Assembly (NCBI GenBank): GCA_022866015.1
Contig: JALHTX010000140.1
Location: 1 to 32,124, forward strand
From: Thermoplasmatota archaeon
Lineage (GTDB): Archaea > Thermoplasmatota > E2 > DHVEG-1
Direction: 5' to 3'
Length of the DNA stretch: 32,124 nucleotides
Shown here: in pieces, positions 1 through 8,106 of the stretch
Numbering within the stretch: position 1 is the first letter of the stretch
How the letters are laid out: the number at the start of each line of letters is the position of its first letter
Position numbers and translations under genes: made by a program
The notes under the pieces: generated by a model
What the model was told of the DNA's origin: nothing
The model's database searches: none
What the model saw: the letters and a program-made list of their open reading frames with translations, nothing else

Positions 1-1411
1 TATATCTCCTTTGTAGACAATACCCAAAAAGTTCCTGCATCGGAAGTATTTCTTCTTCTCTTAGAACTTCTTTAAAGAATTTTTCTATTTTTGGACACTC
101 TGCTTCAGGATTATAGTCTACTGCAAGTTTGCTTAAAAACCTGTATTTGGGGTCGTGTGGAAGGCGAGTCATAGTTCTGGCATCTAAAACACAATCATTT
201 AGATTAATTAGATATTCAGGGGGTTCAAGATCGCTTCTATCAATCGCTTCAAAGTCGTTAAACTGATCTAAAACTTCGGTTTTTGAGTTTTTCTTAACTA
301 TTGAGCCTAGATAATAAGATGTTGCTTCTCTTATTATTTGTTCTCCTGTATCTTGATAATAACCATCTTTATAGAAGTAAATACTCTTTCTCTGTATATT
401 TTTGTTTGAAACAATGAGAAAATTCCCCTTTTCGTTTCGTATTAAATCTGCTAAACATTTGTAACAGCAATATTTTGTATCTCCATTATACTGCCAAACA
501 TTGTATTTTTTTAGTAATTCTTCCTTCAAAATAAATGTTTTATTTTCTGGGATTTCATAACCATACTTTTCTCTTCCTATTTTGAGAATCTCTTTGAATT
601 TCTCTTTATTCTCTTTTTTATCAAAGAATCCCTCAGTACAATCTGAACAATCTATGATTCCTTCTAACATTCCAACTAGATATACTGCATCACCACCTGA
701 ATTACACCTATAGCAAGTCCAAAGGCCATTTTCTCCTTTATCTAAGTCAATTCTAATATTACTTCCTTTCTCTCCTTTTCTACTACTATGAATTGGATGT
801 TCTCCTTGCAGTGCATCTCCTTTTCTTGTTAATCCTTGTAATTTATCTGATTTTTCAACTATTTTTGCTATATCCCAATGCATTCCATTTGATATATTAT
901 TAGATTTTTTTTCTTTTTTAAGATAAGGTTCTAAGACTTCCATTAAATCTTTCTTTTTTATTGTCTTAATTTCTTCATCATAAAAGATTTCATAGAGATT
1001 TTTTGTTTCTGGATGGATTGACCCTGCTCCGATGACACATTGTCCAAAACCTTGAATATCACCAAAATGTCCATTTTTTTCATCAAGAATAATTTTTTCA
1101 TTTCCTAAATCGGGTACAATAAAATAAATATGGTATTTTCCACTTCCTGTTTTTGTGGTAAATGTTTTTGGTAATTTAAATAGAATATTTCTTGCAAATT
1201 CATCTTCATCTGCATCAATTATAAGAAGATAACCAAATCTGCCTACTACTCCGTATGCTTTTGCTGTTTTAAGATATTCTTGAAATTCTGGTTCATCCCA
1301 TTTATAATTCTTTGAAATATTCCAATCTTCTTCATAAGGTGCTTTAGTTCCATCTAATATTTTGACGAAACGGATATCTTCTCGTTGTAAATGTGGAGGA
1401 ATTTCTATCAT
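1..1411 (-). CDS. Primase-polymerase with D5/P4-type helicase N-terminal region (partial, runs off left edge)
   Basis: Replication protein of the integrated element; 470 residues are visible and the C-terminus, expected to be the SF3 helicase, is beyond the window. Residues 1-150 form an archaeo-eukaryotic primase/prim-pol domain: acidic pair D66/D68 in IIDADED, H94 in GSGKYHIYF, third acid about D118 in FGDIQGFG. Residues 201-242 resemble a CHC2-type zinc knuckle, with HPIH (H205, H208) replacing the usual first cysteines and CYRC (C233, C236) before SGGDA. The rest matches the D5_N region of P4-family primases, ending in a stretch with LPHDP and ELFGYCL that normally precedes the Walker A motif. 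The ATG at 1411 directly follows the TAA of the upstream small gene, so the two are probably cotranscribed and translationally coupled. Confidence 0.85.
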   Translation of the reverse strand, partial: MIEIPPHLQREDIRFVKILDGTKAPYEEDWNISKNYKWDEPEFQEYLKTAKAYGVVGRFGYLLIIDADEDEFARNILFKLPKTFTTKTGSGKYHIYFIVPDLGNEKIILDEKNGHFGDIQGFGQCVIGAGSIHPETKNLYEIFYDEEIKTIKKKDLMEVLEPYLKKEKKSNNISNGMHWDIAKIVEKSDKLQGLTRKGDALQGEHPIHSSRKGEKGSNIRIDLDKGENGLWTCYRCNSGGDAVYLVGMLEGIIDCSDCTEGFFDKKENKEKFKEILKIGREKYGYEIPENKTFILKEELLKKYNVWQYNGDTKYCCYKCLADLIRNEKGNFLIVSNKNIQRKSIYFYKDGYYQDTGEQIIREATSYYLGSIVKKNSKTEVLDQFNDFEAIDRSDLEPPEYLINLNDCVLDARTMTRLPHDPKYRFLSKLAVDYNPEAECPKIEKFFKEVLREEEILPMQELFGYCLQRRY

Positions 1412-1576
1412 TTAAAACTCCTCCTCAGAGATTTCTACAATTGGTATATCTGTCAGAGCCAGTAATACACTTTCACCTGCTTTTAAAATTCTCCCCATAC
1501 ATTTTGTGCCAGATTCTAGCTCAAAAAATATGAGACATTTTGCATCAAAAAATTTTTCAACTATTTCTTTTTGCAT
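1412..1576 (-). CDS. Small element-encoded protein of unknown function
   Basis: Encodes 54 residues from the ATG at 1576, which has an AGAGAGG Shine-Dalgarno-like site a few bases upstream. A longer in-frame start at 1624 would add 16 residues and also has a G-rich stretch upstream, so the start is open. I do not recognise the family. The product is acidic at its C-terminus (ISEEEF) and has a beta-rich look around GTKCMGRILKAGESVLLAL. Its TAA abuts the ATG of the primase gene (TAAATG), so it probably belongs to the replication operon of the element. Confidence 0.6.
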   Translation of the reverse strand: MQKEIVEKFFDAKCLIFFELESGTKCMGRILKAGESVLLALTDIPIVEISEEEF

Positions 1577-1624
1577 TTTTCTTTCCTCTCTATATATTAA
1601 TTGGTGAGAGCCACTAAATTTCAT

Positions 1625-1740
1625 TTTCCCATCCCTTTTATTTTGCTTATTTTCTATATAATTTGTTGATAATGCTATTTAAAATTATCCTGTAAATACG
1701 ACAAAACGATATTTTATAGATATAATAGGAAACAAATGTT
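1625..1740 (-). promoter_or_regulatory. Probable promoter region of the element's replication operon
   Basis: This AT-rich gap lies between the integrase stop and the small gene. Read leftward it holds several TATA-like stretches, for example ATCTATAAAATA near 1710 and TTTTAAATAG near 1685. Which one is used cannot be decided by eye. Confidence 0.35.
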
Positions 1741-2628
1741 TCATAATATAGTTTTATCATAAATCTTCTTTAATTCTTCTTCATTCAAATACAGATAGTG
1801 TGACAAATCGATATTTCCTTTGGTGCTATGTCCCATAAGGATTTCTTTAACGGCATAGTCCCCGCCTCTCCTAGTCCACTCTTGAGAGAAGAACTTACGA
1901 AGGTCTTTAACTTTTATTGGTGCTTTTCTGAATAATCTGCTAATGTGAGAAGCACTAAAAAGGGATTTAAGTCTCTTATTCTTGTTGAATTGCTTTATAA
2001 ATGATTCTAAAGCCCTCTGAGCCTCTACATTAAAGAATGATACCCTGCTCCTCTTTGTTTTTGTTGTTTGATTATTCTTTGGATTATGTCTCACGTAGAC
2101 GGTTCTACTATTGATGTCAATATCCTTTAGCGTAAGTTGATAGAGTTCCTCTGCACGTAATCCACTACTTGCTCCTAATAAGACTATGGCTCGAATCTGC
2201 TTATTATACGTATTATTTTTAAAATATTCCAAGGTTGCTTCTATATTTTCTTTAGTCACTCTCTTAGGTGTATAACACGGCTCTTTAACAATCTTTAATT
2301 TATCTAACCAATCAACCCCTAGGTGTCTTAAAAACAATCGAAGCTGTAATAATCTTTTCCTATAGCTTGTAACACAGTATTTTTTCTGGATTTTATTGCA
2401 GTACAACAAAGTTTTTTCTTTATTTATATTCCAATTACAGTAATTTAAATAATCTTTAATAAAATTATTAATATAATATGCCCATAATTTTGTTATACCT
2501 TCAAGTTTACGAAAAGATACGTATGATTTTAAATCGCTATTCTTAATAATAAATTGCTCATTCTCTCCTTTATTGGGCTTGTGGGGTAGCTTGGTATCCT
2601 TGTGGCTTCGGGAGCCATAGACTTGAGT
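1741..2628 (-). CDS. int: SSV-type tyrosine integrase, C-terminal part without start codon
   Basis: Site-specific recombinase that inserts or excises the element. The catalytic domain is complete: R85 in SSGLRAEEL, K168/R171 in KDLR (Lys in place of the usual His, as in SSV1-type archaeal integrases), H194 in MGHS and probable nucleophile Y205 in SHYLYLN, numbered from the TTG at 2409. The frame stays open 73 codons upstream of that TTG, encoding a good core-binding domain (for example SFRKLEGITKLWAYYI). It passes antisense through most of tRNA-Pro and stops at a TGA at 2629-2631. No ATG, GTG or TTG lies in that upstream part. This fits an int gene split by integration into the tRNA. A shorter protein from TTG 2409 would lack much of the DNA-binding domain and is probably inactive. 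Confidence 0.8.
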   Translation of the reverse strand, partial: TQVYGSRSHKDTKLPHKPNKGENEQFIIKNSDLKSYVSFRKLEGITKLWAYYINNFIKDYLNYCNWNINKEKTLLYCNKIQKKYCVTSYRKRLLQLRLFLRHLGVDWLDKLKIVKEPCYTPKRVTKENIEATLEYFKNNTYNKQIRAIVLLGASSGLRAEELYQLTLKDIDINSRTVYVRHNPKNNQTTKTKRSRVSFFNVEAQRALESFIKQFNKNKRLKSLFSASHISRLFRKAPIKVKDLRKFFSQEWTRRGGDYAVKEILMGHSTKGNIDLSHYLYLNEEELKKIYDKTIL

Positions 2629-2647
2629 TCAAATCTCAACAGGCCCA
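2575..2647 (+). tRNA. tRNA-Pro (anticodon CGG)
   Basis: Cloverleaf read by eye: acceptor GGGCTTG/CAGGCCC, anticodon stem GTGGC/GCCAT with loop TTCGGGA (anticodon CGG), T-stem TTGAG/CTCAA with loop TTCAAAT, discriminator A, no encoded CCA. It is the insertion site of the element to its left: the antisense strand of bases 2575-2628 is open reading frame of the integrase. A TATA-like TTAATAATAAAT at 2543-2554 lies at the right distance for its promoter and sits inside int. Confidence 0.9.
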
Positions 2648-2845
2648 CTTTATCTTTTATTTTCTTGTTTCTTACAAAAATAGAGTACATAAAAATAGCA
2701 ATTTGTTAAATCTTCTCACTTACATTTGTTTACACAGATTTCATTACTCTATCATATATTAACTTCAAATCTTTTTCAGATCGAATCTTCAGATTGAAAG
2801 TTGTAATACTTAGATTAAACGATATTTAACATCTTAATATTATTT

Positions 2846-3937
2846 TTAGAGTAACTTAATCTTAATCACAATCATTTCTTCAGATGTTGCAAAGTTTCCT
2901 GCTTTATCAAAGGCTTTTGCTTTTATTCTATATATTCCAACTCCTTTTTCATCCCAAGTCCAGTTGTAAGGTTCATTGTTCAACGTTGCTTTTGTTTCAT
3001 TATTAATGAGAATTTCCACATAGCCCATACCAACAAATTCAGGATCACTTGCATTGATAGTGATATTAATGCGTCCAATAATTAAAGGATTCATTAATGG
3101 CCATCCAAATAGTTCTTCATTATTCAAGTATATCATAGAAAGTTTTGGTTGTTCAATTGAAACCTCAGGAGGTGTTTTATCTAGTTCATATTTAAAAAGC
3201 TGAATTGCGGTATCTACATCATAAACAGGCTCACCATTTTCTTGATATGAAAATTTATCACCGAAGTTCGATATTATCCATAGGAACCAATCACCTTGTG
3301 GATCATCATGACTTTGAATAGATATCCATCCTTCTCCATTACTAAGTTCAACGGATGTTGGTAGTATATATTCAAATTTTATGTGTTCATGAGATTTTGT
3401 TGTTTCATTCCAATATATTTCAGTATGTGTTATTTGCACATCTTCTGCAGATACATCAAAAGAAGCAATTTTGTTCTGTGGAGGCGCATTTGTTTTTTCT
3501 GATGGATCATCATAGAATTCTATGTAAAAATTCATTCCTTCAGGATCTCCATCAATAAATCCACCACCATCAAAGTATAAACAGAGACCCCACCAGGTAA
3601 TTTTTTCAATTTTTCCATTTACATCATAGAGATTTTCATACATTTTATAGCCATCATAACCAGCGTTTTTTTCAGATGTGAATGCTCGCTGTCCTTCATC
3701 TGGTGATGCTGGTGGTTGATCAAAAATGTTTACATATCTCCCATAATCATCCAAGGATTCCACAATTTCAGCATCAGCATTATAGATTTCATCGTTGCTA
3801 TTAACAAATTTATTTTCATTTGAAATTCCGGCTATTTCATTTGTTTGATTTCCATTGATACTTGGTAGTATTCCTGCTCCTAAAAACATACCTACAATTA
3901 CAAATATAAAAAATTTTCTTCTTTCTATCTTATACAT
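2846..3937 (-). CDS. Secreted or surface protein with C-terminal Ig-like domain
   Basis: Function unknown; predicted to be exported. From the ATG at 3937 the product starts MYKIERRKFF followed by a hydrophobic stretch (FIFVIVGMFLGAGI), a classical signal peptide. An upstream in-frame ATG at 3961 would add eight residues before the charged signal start; the G-rich stretch between the two favours 3937. The middle (about residues 80-240) is rich in aromatic and acidic residues. After TPPEVSIEQP, the last about 110 residues look like an Ig-fold domain of the type ASDPE...VEILINNE...KAFDKAGN, common in archaeal surface proteins. No C-terminal membrane anchor is seen. Chromosomal, not obviously part of the neighbouring element. 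Confidence 0.75.
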   Translation of the reverse strand: MYKIERRKFFIFVIVGMFLGAGILPSINGNQTNEIAGISNENKFVNSNDEIYNADAEIVESLDDYGRYVNIFDQPPASPDEGQRAFTSEKNAGYDGYKMYENLYDVNGKIEKITWWGLCLYFDGGGFIDGDPEGMNFYIEFYDDPSEKTNAPPQNKIASFDVSAEDVQITHTEIYWNETTKSHEHIKFEYILPTSVELSNGEGWISIQSHDDPQGDWFLWIISNFGDKFSYQENGEPVYDVDTAIQLFKYELDKTPPEVSIEQPKLSMIYLNNEELFGWPLMNPLIIGRINITINASDPEFVGMGYVEILINNETKATLNNEPYNWTWDEKGVGIYRIKAKAFDKAGNFATSEEMIVIKIKLL

Positions 3938-3970
3938 ACAAACTTCCCCCACATTTTCCAACTAAATAAT

Positions 3971-3993
3971 ATAAATAAATTATATTTATTTAT
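3971..3993. repeat. Perfect 10-3-10 inverted repeat in the promoter region
   Basis: Arms ATAAATAAAT and ATTTATTTAT around a TAT spacer, just upstream of the secreted-protein gene. It overlaps the likely TATA region and could be an operator or only AT-rich promoter sequence. Confidence 0.4.
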
Positions 3994-4181
3994 ATATGAA
4001 TAATCTATCCATATCTCAACATCAATAACACTATACTAATATTTAAAACCTTATCATATATCTTTTTTAGATCCTCATGCACTCTTTTGGTAAATAAAGT
4101 ATAGACAAATGATCTTTTATGCATCATATCTTATTTCATTTCACAAAAAATAAGAAAAAAAGAGAAATAGTTTAAATTATT

Positions 4182-4487
4182 CTATTGTGGTACAAATCCA
4201 TCAATGAAATATTTTAGTATTAGGAATCTTTCCATTAATTTATTTAATAATATTTGGAAAAATCCCAATTCATCTGTGTAACTATTTTGTCCAGATTGCC
4301 TAACAATCATGCAATCTGTCTTTCTATTGATAAATACATCATTGCTTTCAAAGTAAAAATGATATGCTTCCGTTATTCCTTCATGATATAAATTAATTTA
4401 ATATCCAATAATCTCAAATATTCCCCAAGTATATCGACCTTCTTGAAATACCTTTAAGGAATTGTTTTCATAATAGCTATTCCTTAT
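4182..4487 (-). pseudogene. Decayed gene fragment with in-frame stop
   Basis: A single leftward frame codes for a protein-like sequence of about 100 residues but has no start codon and is broken by TAA at 4398-4400. Before the stop it reads like YYENNSLKVFQEGRYTWG; after it comes HEGITEAYHFYFESNDVFI, then QILLNKLMERF, ending at TAG 4182-4184. The composition is that of a secreted archaeal protein, perhaps a relative of the neighbouring surface protein family. The rest of 3994-4513 shows no gene. I infer a remnant of a once longer gene; sequencing error at the stop would not explain the missing start. Confidence 0.6.
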
Positions 4488-4513
4488 TTAACATATATAG
4501 GAAAAAAATTGAA

Positions 4514-5143
4514 ATGAAAATAAATGAGATATTCTATTCTATACAAGGAGAAGGTAAATGGACAGGTCTTCCAAACATATTCATAAGAACAACAGGCTGC
4601 AACTTACGCTGTTCATATTGTGATACAAAATATGCATATGAAAAAGGAATAGAAAAAACAATACAAGAAATAACTAAAGAAATTAAAAAATATAAATGCA
4701 AAAAAATATGTATAACCGGTGGAGAACCATTACAACAAAAAGATATAATTGAACTAATAAATCACCTAATAGATTTAACATATAATATCCTAGTTGAAAC
4801 AAATGGTAGCCTAAAAATAGATTCTTTAAAAGACAAAAAAAATCTAATTATATCACTTGATATAAAAACCCCATCATCAAAAATGCATGAAAAAATGTTT
4901 TTACAAAATATAAACCTGTTAAGAAAAAAAGATCAAATAAAATTTATAATAAAAAACAAAAAAGATTATAACTATGCTAAAAAAATAATACAAAAATACA
5001 AACCAAAATGTGATATTTTTTTTCAACCAGTATGGAAAACAAATTCTGAAAAATTAGCAAAATGGATATTAGAAGATAATTTAAAAGTAAAACTTGGATT
5101 ACAAATCCATAAGATTATCTGGGGTGACAAAAAAGGAGTCTAA
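4514..5143 (+). CDS. queE: 7-carboxy-7-deazaguanine synthase (QueE-like radical SAM enzyme)
   Basis: Converts 6-carboxy-tetrahydropterin to 7-carboxy-7-deazaguanine, a step to preQ0 and archaeosine in tRNA. The 209-residue length fits the family. The N-terminus FYSIQGEGKWTGLP is the QueE signature, followed by the radical-SAM cluster motif C29-x3-C33-x2-C36 (GCNLRCSYCDTKYA) and the SAM-binding ITGGEPL at 68-73. The late IHK/WG segment is also typical. No queC or queD lies nearby, so the rest of the pathway must be elsewhere. It stands alone, upstream of the proteasome block and on the same strand. Its codon use is unusually A-rich even for this genome. Confidence 0.88.
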   Translation: MKINEIFYSIQGEGKWTGLPNIFIRTTGCNLRCSYCDTKYAYEKGIEKTIQEITKEIKKYKCKKICITGGEPLQQKDIIELINHLIDLTYNILVETNGSLKIDSLKDKKNLIISLDIKTPSSKMHEKMFLQNINLLRKKDQIKFIIKNKKDYNYAKKIIQKYKPKCDIFFQPVWKTNSEKLAKWILEDNLKVKLGLQIHKIIWGDKKGV

Positions 5144-5252
5144 AAAAATACTATTAACACAAAGTATATACATAATAAGTGTATTCTGAGTAAAAAATTG
5201 TAACAAATGATTATAAAAAATTTATTTAATTATTGAGAGGTGAAAGATAAAT

Positions 5253-5975
5253 ATGCAACCATCAAATATGGCATATGATAGAGCAATAACTGTTTTTTCG
5301 CCAGATGGAAGATTGTTTCAAGTAGAATATGCTCGTGAAGCAGTAAAAAGAGGAACAACCACAGTTGGTGTTAAATACAAAACAGGCGCAGTATTAATTG
5401 TTGACAAGCGCATCACATCACGCTTAATTGAACCAGGTTCTATCGAAAAAATATTTGAAATCGATGATCACATAGGTTGTGCAACATCAGGACTAGTAGC
5501 TGACGCAAGAGCATTAATTGACAGAGCAAGACTTGATGCTCAGATAAACGAAATTACCTACAATGAAAAAATACAGGTTAAAACACTAGTAAAAAGAATA
5601 TGTGATTTCAAGCAAACATATACACAATATGGTGGAGTAAGACCTTTTGGTACAGCATTATTAATAGCAGGTGTTGATGATTCTGGACCTAGGCTTTTTT
5701 CAACTGATCCATCAGGCGCATTAATGGAATATAAAGCCAGTAGTGAAGGCTCAGGTCGTAATGGTGCCATGAGTTATTTTGAAAGTAATTACAGAGATGA
5801 TATGAATATGGATGAAGAAATTCAGATGGCAATAAAAGCTCTACATAAAGGTACTGAAGGTAAGTTAAACCCCGATGCAACTGAAATTGGTATTGTTGAT
5901 AAAGATATAAAATTCCATATTTTAACACCAAAAGAAACCAAAGAGTACGTTTCAAAGGCTCTTGGGGGAAATTAG
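5253..5975 (+). CDS. psmA: Proteasome alpha subunit
   Basis: Forms the outer gating rings of the archaeal 20S proteasome. The 240-residue protein has the alpha-subunit N-terminal signature AYDRAITVFSPDGRLFQVEYA, where the gating residues and H0 helix lie, and the conserved GTTTVGV and GPRLFSTDPSG segments. As an alpha subunit it lacks the catalytic N-terminal threonine. The start has a strong GGTGA site at 5239-5243. It is the first gene of a tight rightward block with SBDS two bases downstream, an order conserved in many Euryarchaeota. The beta subunit is not in the window. Confidence 0.97.
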   Translation: MQPSNMAYDRAITVFSPDGRLFQVEYAREAVKRGTTTVGVKYKTGAVLIVDKRITSRLIEPGSIEKIFEIDDHIGCATSGLVADARALIDRARLDAQINEITYNEKIQVKTLVKRICDFKQTYTQYGGVRPFGTALLIAGVDDSGPRLFSTDPSGALMEYKASSEGSGRNGAMSYFESNYRDDMNMDEEIQMAIKALHKGTEGKLNPDATEIGIVDKDIKFHILTPKETKEYVSKALGGN

Positions 5976-5977
5976 AA

Positions 5978-6673
5978 TTGGTAAGTTTAGATGACGCAGT
6001 AATTGCTCGTTTAAAAAAAGGAGAAGACCATTTCGAAATATTAGTTGATCCTTATCTAGCAGCAGATTTATTAGATGGAAAAGAAATAGATATTTCAAAA
6101 ATACTTGTTATTGATAAAATTTTTAAGGATTCAAAAAAGGGGACCCATGCATCCAGTGAATCTCTCCAAACTGTTTTTGGAACAAATAATATAACAGAAA
6201 TCGCAACCAAGATTATTAAAAAAGGCGAGATACAACTAACAACTGAACAGCGTAATAAAATGCAAAAAAATAAGAAAAACAGGATTATTGAAACCATTGT
6301 AAAAAACGCAATGGATCCTAAAACCAAGGCTCCACATCCACGACAGAGAATAGAACTTGCTATGGATCAAGCAGGAGTACATATTGATCCTTTCAAACCA
6401 GTAAGCGAACAAGTAAAAATGATAATCGAGGTACTAAGACCCATTATTCCTATTTCGATGGAGCAAGTACGTATATCTGTTAAAATACCTGCAGAGTTCA
6501 TTGGTCATGCATATGGCGAAGCCCGTAATTTTGGAGCACTTGAGCGTGAAGAATGGCAATCTGATGGCTCCTGGGTTGGAATCATAAGAATTGCTGCCGG
6601 TCTTCAAACAGACTTTTATGAAAAACTTAATGATTTAACAAAAGGAAACGTATCCACAAAGATTTTAAAGTAA
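5978..6673 (+). CDS. SBDS/Sdo1 family ribosome maturation protein
   Basis: Homologue of the eukaryotic SBDS protein, which helps release the anti-association factor during large-subunit maturation. Length 231 fits the archaeal three-domain form. The N-terminal FYSH-like domain (MVSLDDAVIARLKKGEDHFEI), the middle helical segment with PHPRQRIELAM, and the ferredoxin-like C-terminal domain are all visible. The start is TTG at 5978, two bases after the psmA stop; a GGGGGAA stretch overlapping the psmA end can serve as ribosome-binding site. The linkage to exosome genes is classical. Confidence 0.94.
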   Translation: MVSLDDAVIARLKKGEDHFEILVDPYLAADLLDGKEIDISKILVIDKIFKDSKKGTHASSESLQTVFGTNNITEIATKIIKKGEIQLTTEQRNKMQKNKKNRIIETIVKNAMDPKTKAPHPRQRIELAMDQAGVHIDPFKPVSEQVKMIIEVLRPIIPISMEQVRISVKIPAEFIGHAYGEARNFGALEREEWQSDGSWVGIIRIAAGLQTDFYEKLNDLTKGNVSTKILK

Positions 6674-6696
6674 ATACTATAAGGGTTAAGAGTTTT

Positions 6697-7377
6697 ATGA
6701 ACAAACAAACACGCGAAATTGTTATTCCAAGCCAGCTTTTAGGCGATATAAAAAACAAAAAAGCAGGTCATGGTACATTCATAGAAAACGGAAAGATATA
6801 TGCCGAAATTCTCGGTGTTTTAAGTGCTGATTCAGAGCATATTAACGTTATACCACTTAGAGGCAGATACGATCCGATTCAAGGAGATTTTGTAATAGGG
6901 ATAGTAATTGAAGCAATGTCTTCTAGTTGGCTTGTAGATATTAATGCTGCTTATCCTGCACTTTTACATGTAAACGAGGTTCAATGGGATGTAGAATTCG
7001 GCGAAACCGAACGTTATCTGAATGCAGGTGACACAATAATGGCAAAGGTTTTACAGGTTGATTCAGAAAAAAAATTACAAATAACGTTAAAAGACAGGAA
7101 CCTTTACAAAGTAAAAGGTGGTAACCTAATAAGTGTCGAACCCTCAAAGGTTCCAAGAATCATTGGTAAAAAAGCATCTATGATCTCACTTATTAAAAAA
7201 TATACTCGCTCCCGTATTTTTGTTGGACAAAACGGCAGGATATGGATAGAAGGTGAAGGACAGGATGTTCAAAAAGCAATAGAAATAATTGAATTAATAC
7301 AAAAAGAAGCTTTATCATATGGTTTAACAAATAAAATAGAAGATTTATTAAAAAAAGATTCAAAGGAAGTGCATTAA
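6697..7377 (+). CDS. rrp4: Exosome RNA-binding subunit Rrp4
   Basis: Part of the cap ring of the archaeal exosome, guiding RNA to the Rrp41/Rrp42 hexamer. Of 226 residues, roughly the first 60 form the N-terminal domain (beginning IVIPSQLLGD), about 65-140 an S1 domain with GDFVIGIV and NAGDTIMAKV, and the rest a KH domain with VPRIIGKKASMISLI. The C-terminus is charged. It sits 23 bases after SBDS and ends two bases before rrp41, so it is cotranscribed with them. Confidence 0.95.
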   Translation: MNKQTREIVIPSQLLGDIKNKKAGHGTFIENGKIYAEILGVLSADSEHINVIPLRGRYDPIQGDFVIGIVIEAMSSSWLVDINAAYPALLHVNEVQWDVEFGETERYLNAGDTIMAKVLQVDSEKKLQITLKDRNLYKVKGGNLISVEPSKVPRIIGKKASMISLIKKYTRSRIFVGQNGRIWIEGEGQDVQKAIEIIELIQKEALSYGLTNKIEDLLKKDSKEVH

Positions 7378-7379
7378 AA

Positions 7380-8102
7380 ATGAAAACAGAAATAAAATTA
7401 ATAAAAAACGGTAAAAGATTAGATGGCCGTAAAAACGACGAACTAAGACCCATAAAAATAGAAGCAGGAGTACTTCATAGAGCAGAAGGCTCCTGTTATC
7501 TAGAATGGGGTGGTAACAAAGTTCTTGCTGCAGTATATGGACCACGTGAAGCAGTACCACGTCATACTCAAAACCCTTTAAGAGCAATAGTAAACGCTCG
7601 TTATAACATGGCTGCTTTTAGTGTTGATGATAGGAAAAGACCTGGACCAGATCGCCGCAGCCGTGAGATTTCCAAAGTAATTTCTGAGGCCCTTGAAAAC
7701 ATAATAATAACAGAAAAATTCCCAAGAGCATCAATTGATGTAAGTATTGAAATTCTTGATGCTGAAGCAGGAACACGTTGCGCAGGGCTTACTGCTGCAG
7801 CAGAAGCACTTGTTGATGCAGGAATACCATTGAAAGATATACCTGTTGCTTGTGCTGCAGGAAAAATAGAAGGAGAAATAGTTCTTGACCTTGGTAAAGA
7901 AGAAGACAACTTTGGAGACGCAGATCTACCCATCGCAATAGCACCACGTACAGGAGAAATACTATTACTTCAGATGGATGGACATTTAACACAAAAAGAA
8001 TTTGACAAAGCACTTGATCTTGCAATAAAAGGCTGTAAAACTATTGCAGAGTTACAGAAAAAAGCAATTCTTGAAAAATATCAAAAAAACATGGAGGGAT
8101 AA
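7380..8102 (+). CDS. rrp41: Exosome catalytic subunit Rrp41
   Basis: RNase PH-type phosphorolytic 3'-5' exoribonuclease, the active subunit of the archaeal exosome. The 240-residue protein shows LDGRKNDELRPI, YGPREAVPRH, the phosphate/RNA-binding RRSR at 92-95, and the acidic GDADLP at 179-184 that carries active-site aspartates in this family. The start is two bases after rrp4. A GGAGG near its end serves as ribosome-binding site of rrp42. Confidence 0.97.
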   Translation: MKTEIKLIKNGKRLDGRKNDELRPIKIEAGVLHRAEGSCYLEWGGNKVLAAVYGPREAVPRHTQNPLRAIVNARYNMAAFSVDDRKRPGPDRRSREISKVISEALENIIITEKFPRASIDVSIEILDAEAGTRCAGLTAAAEALVDAGIPLKDIPVACAAGKIEGEIVLDLGKEEDNFGDADLPIAIAPRTGEILLLQMDGHLTQKEFDKALDLAIKGCKTIAELQKKAILEKYQKNMEG

Positions 8103-8106
8103 AAAA

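Larger units (their letters stand above)
1..2628. mobile_element. Right end of an integrated plasmid- or virus-like element
   Basis: Three leftward genes (integrase part, small gene, replicative primase) end at a tRNA-Pro gene. A primase-polymerase/D5 replication protein next to a tyrosine integrase is typical of integrated archaeal plasmids and viruses. The integrase frame runs into the tRNA, as in SSV-type integration where the attachment site lies inside int. The other end of the element, with the N-terminal int part and a partial tRNA-Pro copy, is expected left of the window and is not visible. The boundary inside the tRNA is inferred from the open frame, not from a paired repeat. Confidence 0.75.

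Noticed and set aside
7601..7933. 110-codon leftward frame opposite rrp41
   Set aside because: It is the antisense shadow of a well-conserved gene with no ribosome site or known family.
8044..8106. Longer start for Rrp42
   Set aside because: It lies inside rrp41; family start and GGAGG site support 8107.
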